From Lentinus brumalis (Eukaryota > Basidiomycota > Agaricomycetes > Polyporales > Polyporaceae): 20,406 bases of DNA. Numbering within the stretch: position 1 is the stretch's first letter; the number at the start of each line of letters is the position of its first letter. Below, piece by piece: positions 18,388 to 20,406 of the stretch. The notes under the pieces were generated by a model that was not told where the DNA came from, made no database searches, and saw only the letters and a list, made by a program, of their open reading frames with translations. The position numbers and the translations under genes are program-made. The stretch is taken from contig MARA01000135.1 in the NCBI GenBank assembly GCA_001792895.1, positions 1 to 20,406 on the forward strand, read 5' to 3'.

Positions 18388-19691
18388 TCACTGGTCCGAG
18401 TCAGCCTCGGATGCCCCTTGGGAATCCGTGGACTCTGTGTCAGTGTCGGTGTCCCAGTCTGGTCCGAAGTTTCCATGGACAGGAACCCAGAAATCCTGCA
18501 AGAAAGCGGCCGCAGTTTCGATCGACCGATACTGGGAGAACGACTTCATTGGTTTGCGCATGTATGCCATTGAACTGTGTACAACTCGTCAGTCACCGTA
18601 CGTTCTACAGGACCCAGATGCGCTCACCTGTACCAGAAGCGGGGACCAACACGCAAGGCGGCACCAGCAGCAGTTACCTCGGTCGTGACGTCCAGAACCT
18701 CGAACGCGTACTACGCATCTGGATGGGCGGACGCTCTGCAGTGCCTGTGTGGCATGCGGGAGTCAGCGTTGGACGACTCGACATCACGCGAACCTACCAA
18801 TTCGTTTATATGGCAGTACCCAAGTGAGTTTATCTCCGACTCTTCGCTCCCATTTGCGCAACTCCCTTATATCTGGCAATGTGACTCCCGCGTCGATGAC
18901 CGAGAACCCGCGAGCCCGATACTTGTTTGTCCAAGTCTGATGACTCACGGGACTGCGACTCGTATCCTGGCAGTGCACCAGCGTCCGAGCGACGAATGTT
19001 GTGCGGGGAAACAGCGACACCGCATATGTCCCGTGAGATAGTTCATTGTACCAGCTGTTATATTGTTGAGTGCTCGTACACGCATATGGATCATAGCGTG
19101 GAAACTCACTGGATTTGGAGTTCCTCAACATGTACTCCACCGGGTCGGTGAGCACTGAAACAAGCCGGATATGCTTTCCCTCACGGAACTCGGATCCAGT
19201 GGGAGTACGAAGTGATACGTGCACGTGTATGGGTTATAGTGTGGATCATTGCGTCTGCGAGGATCATGGGTAGTGATGTACGCCGTATGTGAGCACAGCA
19301 GCATCGAAGAAGGGGTGTTGCGCTGGGGCGGCCTGGTACGCATAACCTTGACGTCGAAGAAACCGCCCCATGGGGAGGAGACCGTGGATGGGAATGTAGA
19401 TCTCGAGATCCGCATCAGGGTAGTCCTGACGAGCGAAGAACGCTACCGCTGCCCACCAGACACGATTGCGTCGCAGGCTTCGAGAGCAATCAGAAACGTC
19501 CGGACGTTATAAAACCACCGGCTGAGGGTGCCTGACACGTTCCAGTGACGGTGCATGTAGGCCTCCACAGCGTACAACACAGACGAACTGAGGCAACGCA
19601 TCCTGAGGATCACGTCTGGTGGGATGCGGGTGAAGAAGTCGTCGATATACTCCTCCCGCGACCCTAACAGGTAGACCTCGAGGATCGACAT
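18388..19691 (-). CDS. F-box-like / nucleotidyltransferase-like protein, paralog 3
   Basis: The start is taken at the ATG at 19691 (context TCCATGTC); an ATG at 19778 is also in frame. The F-box-like region reads IPPDVILRMRCLSSSVLYAV, then FLIALEACDAIVSGG. After one missing base in a GGG run (19452-19454), AVAFFARQDYPDADLEIYIP gives the second motif (D-L-E-I codons at 19399-19410). Next come FLRRQGYAYQ, REGKHIRLVSVLTDPVEYML, LFPRTTFVARTL, KYRARGFSV and VGDKLTWVLPYK. The C terminus uses exon 18710-18628 (AFEVLDVTTEVTAAGAAL), a 53-bp intron (18575-18627, GTGAGC to TACACAG, in phase) and 18574-18388, ending in an acidic tail (DWDTDTDTESTDSQGASE). Disruptions lie near 19452, at 19200-19280, near 18795 and at a TAG (18713-18711) that might instead end an intron. 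Confidence 0.6.
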
Positions 19692-20053
19692 GGAAGTCTT
19701 GACATGCTCATCGGGATCCGGGTAAATTTGTGCGGACGACACTCGAGCAGGTCCAACGATGACATCCTCGAAGTACATCAGTATATGACGGGCACTTGCG
19801 ACTATACACACACACCTTGATCGATGACTCGTCCATAGTCGGTAGCGGGTACGGACAACTGAGTGCGATCCCTGAACGAGCTATATACGATGCGCCGTCC
19901 GAATGGCTAATTGTGACCACCCCGTCTGCTCTGCTCCGTTGTCCTGCAAGTTTGCAATGCAACCAGGATTACGACAGTGATGGCTGTACACATCACTTCC
20001 GATCATGCGCCAAGAGCCTATGATCCCGGGTGATGTAGCAGATCGGCGCAGTG
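19692..20053. other. Intergenic between divergent genes
   Basis: This is probably the shared upstream region of the minus-strand 18388-19691 gene and the plus-strand gene at the right edge. No distinct element is visible, apart from the in-frame upward extension to an ATG at 19778. Confidence 0.4.
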
Positions 20054-20406
20054 ATGTCATGCACGCACTCCGGACGCACAGACTACTTACATCCGTTGGA
20101 CTCGGACGCTGACAGCCTTTGCCGACGCTTATACAAGACCCTAGCCCTGGAACGAGTACACTGGCGAGTGATATGACACGCATGCAAGTATGCATCGACT
20201 AAGATATCTGACAACGCTCGAAGTGGTCACGCTAAGATTGGTTGTATTACAGGAACCCCTGCCACGGAAGCACCCATCTCCCGTGGTTTCTATCGACGAG
20301 CCAAGGCAAGTGTCTGATGGGACAGATCCTCGTCAACTCCATCTCCGCATCCGCACACTCCCGGACCACGTCGTATCGCTGCCCACAATCACTCTCCGCA
20401 GTGCAG
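20054..20406 (+). CDS. Possible gene cut by the right edge
   Basis: The ATG at 20054 opens a frame with HPLDSDADSLCRRLYKTLAL and ERVHWR. A GTGATA donor (20168, weak) and a GTATTACAG acceptor (20252), preceded by GCTAAG, define an 85-bp intron that joins in phase 0 to an uninterrupted frame running to the window end. A second frame is also open in the last exon (HLPWFLSTSQGKCLMGQILV), so the frame is uncertain. No family was recognised. Confidence 0.3.

Overview
The window looks like nuclear DNA of an agaricomycete (mushroom or polypore-type) fungus. Reasons: short introns of about 50-100 bp with GTATGT, GTGAGT or GTACGT donors, CTRAC-like branch points and YAG acceptors; no bacterial ribosome binding sites or operons; and several long proteins that resemble uncharacterised, lineage-restricted families I remember from polypore genomes (a recollection, not a search). 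No housekeeping gene is recognisable. The impression is of a fast-evolving accessory region.

Layout. 1-338: gene-free, with a first copy of a conserved hairpin. 339-3113 (+): a large three-exon protein of a lineage-restricted family. 3659-4405 (+): a three-exon unknown protein. 4406-5740: no gene, but an inverted pair of the same hairpin (4725-5005) and a 42-bp tandem repeat. 5745-9432: two tandem copies of a minus-strand unit. Each copy has a small upstream two-exon ORF and a downstream gene whose product has a PPPPY motif and a transmembrane segment near its C terminus. 9433-11692: mostly unexplained, with one plausible minus-strand coding patch. 11693-13212 (-): a multi-exon protein of another lineage-restricted family. 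14070-15058 (+), 15213-16137 (+) and 18388-19691 (-): three diverged relatives with an F-box-like N terminus followed by a GS/GG...[DE]h[DE]h pattern like the nucleotidyltransferase fold. 16710-16987: a second inverted hairpin pair, from which a small secreted-type ORF may start. 17461-18387: exon-like fragments. 20054-20406: a possible gene cut by the right edge.

Two observations cut across the gene list. First, a hairpin with an invariant GGGGCTATTCCC apex and a stem that changes sequence while keeping its pairing occurs five times. Four of the copies form two divergent pairs with almost the same spacing (about 247 bp). Second, nearly every long gene needs one or more single-base frame corrections, and four or five of these sit in short C/G runs that look one base too short. 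Either the region is a pseudogene-rich accessory block, or the assembly carries homopolymer indels. This affects all gene models below.
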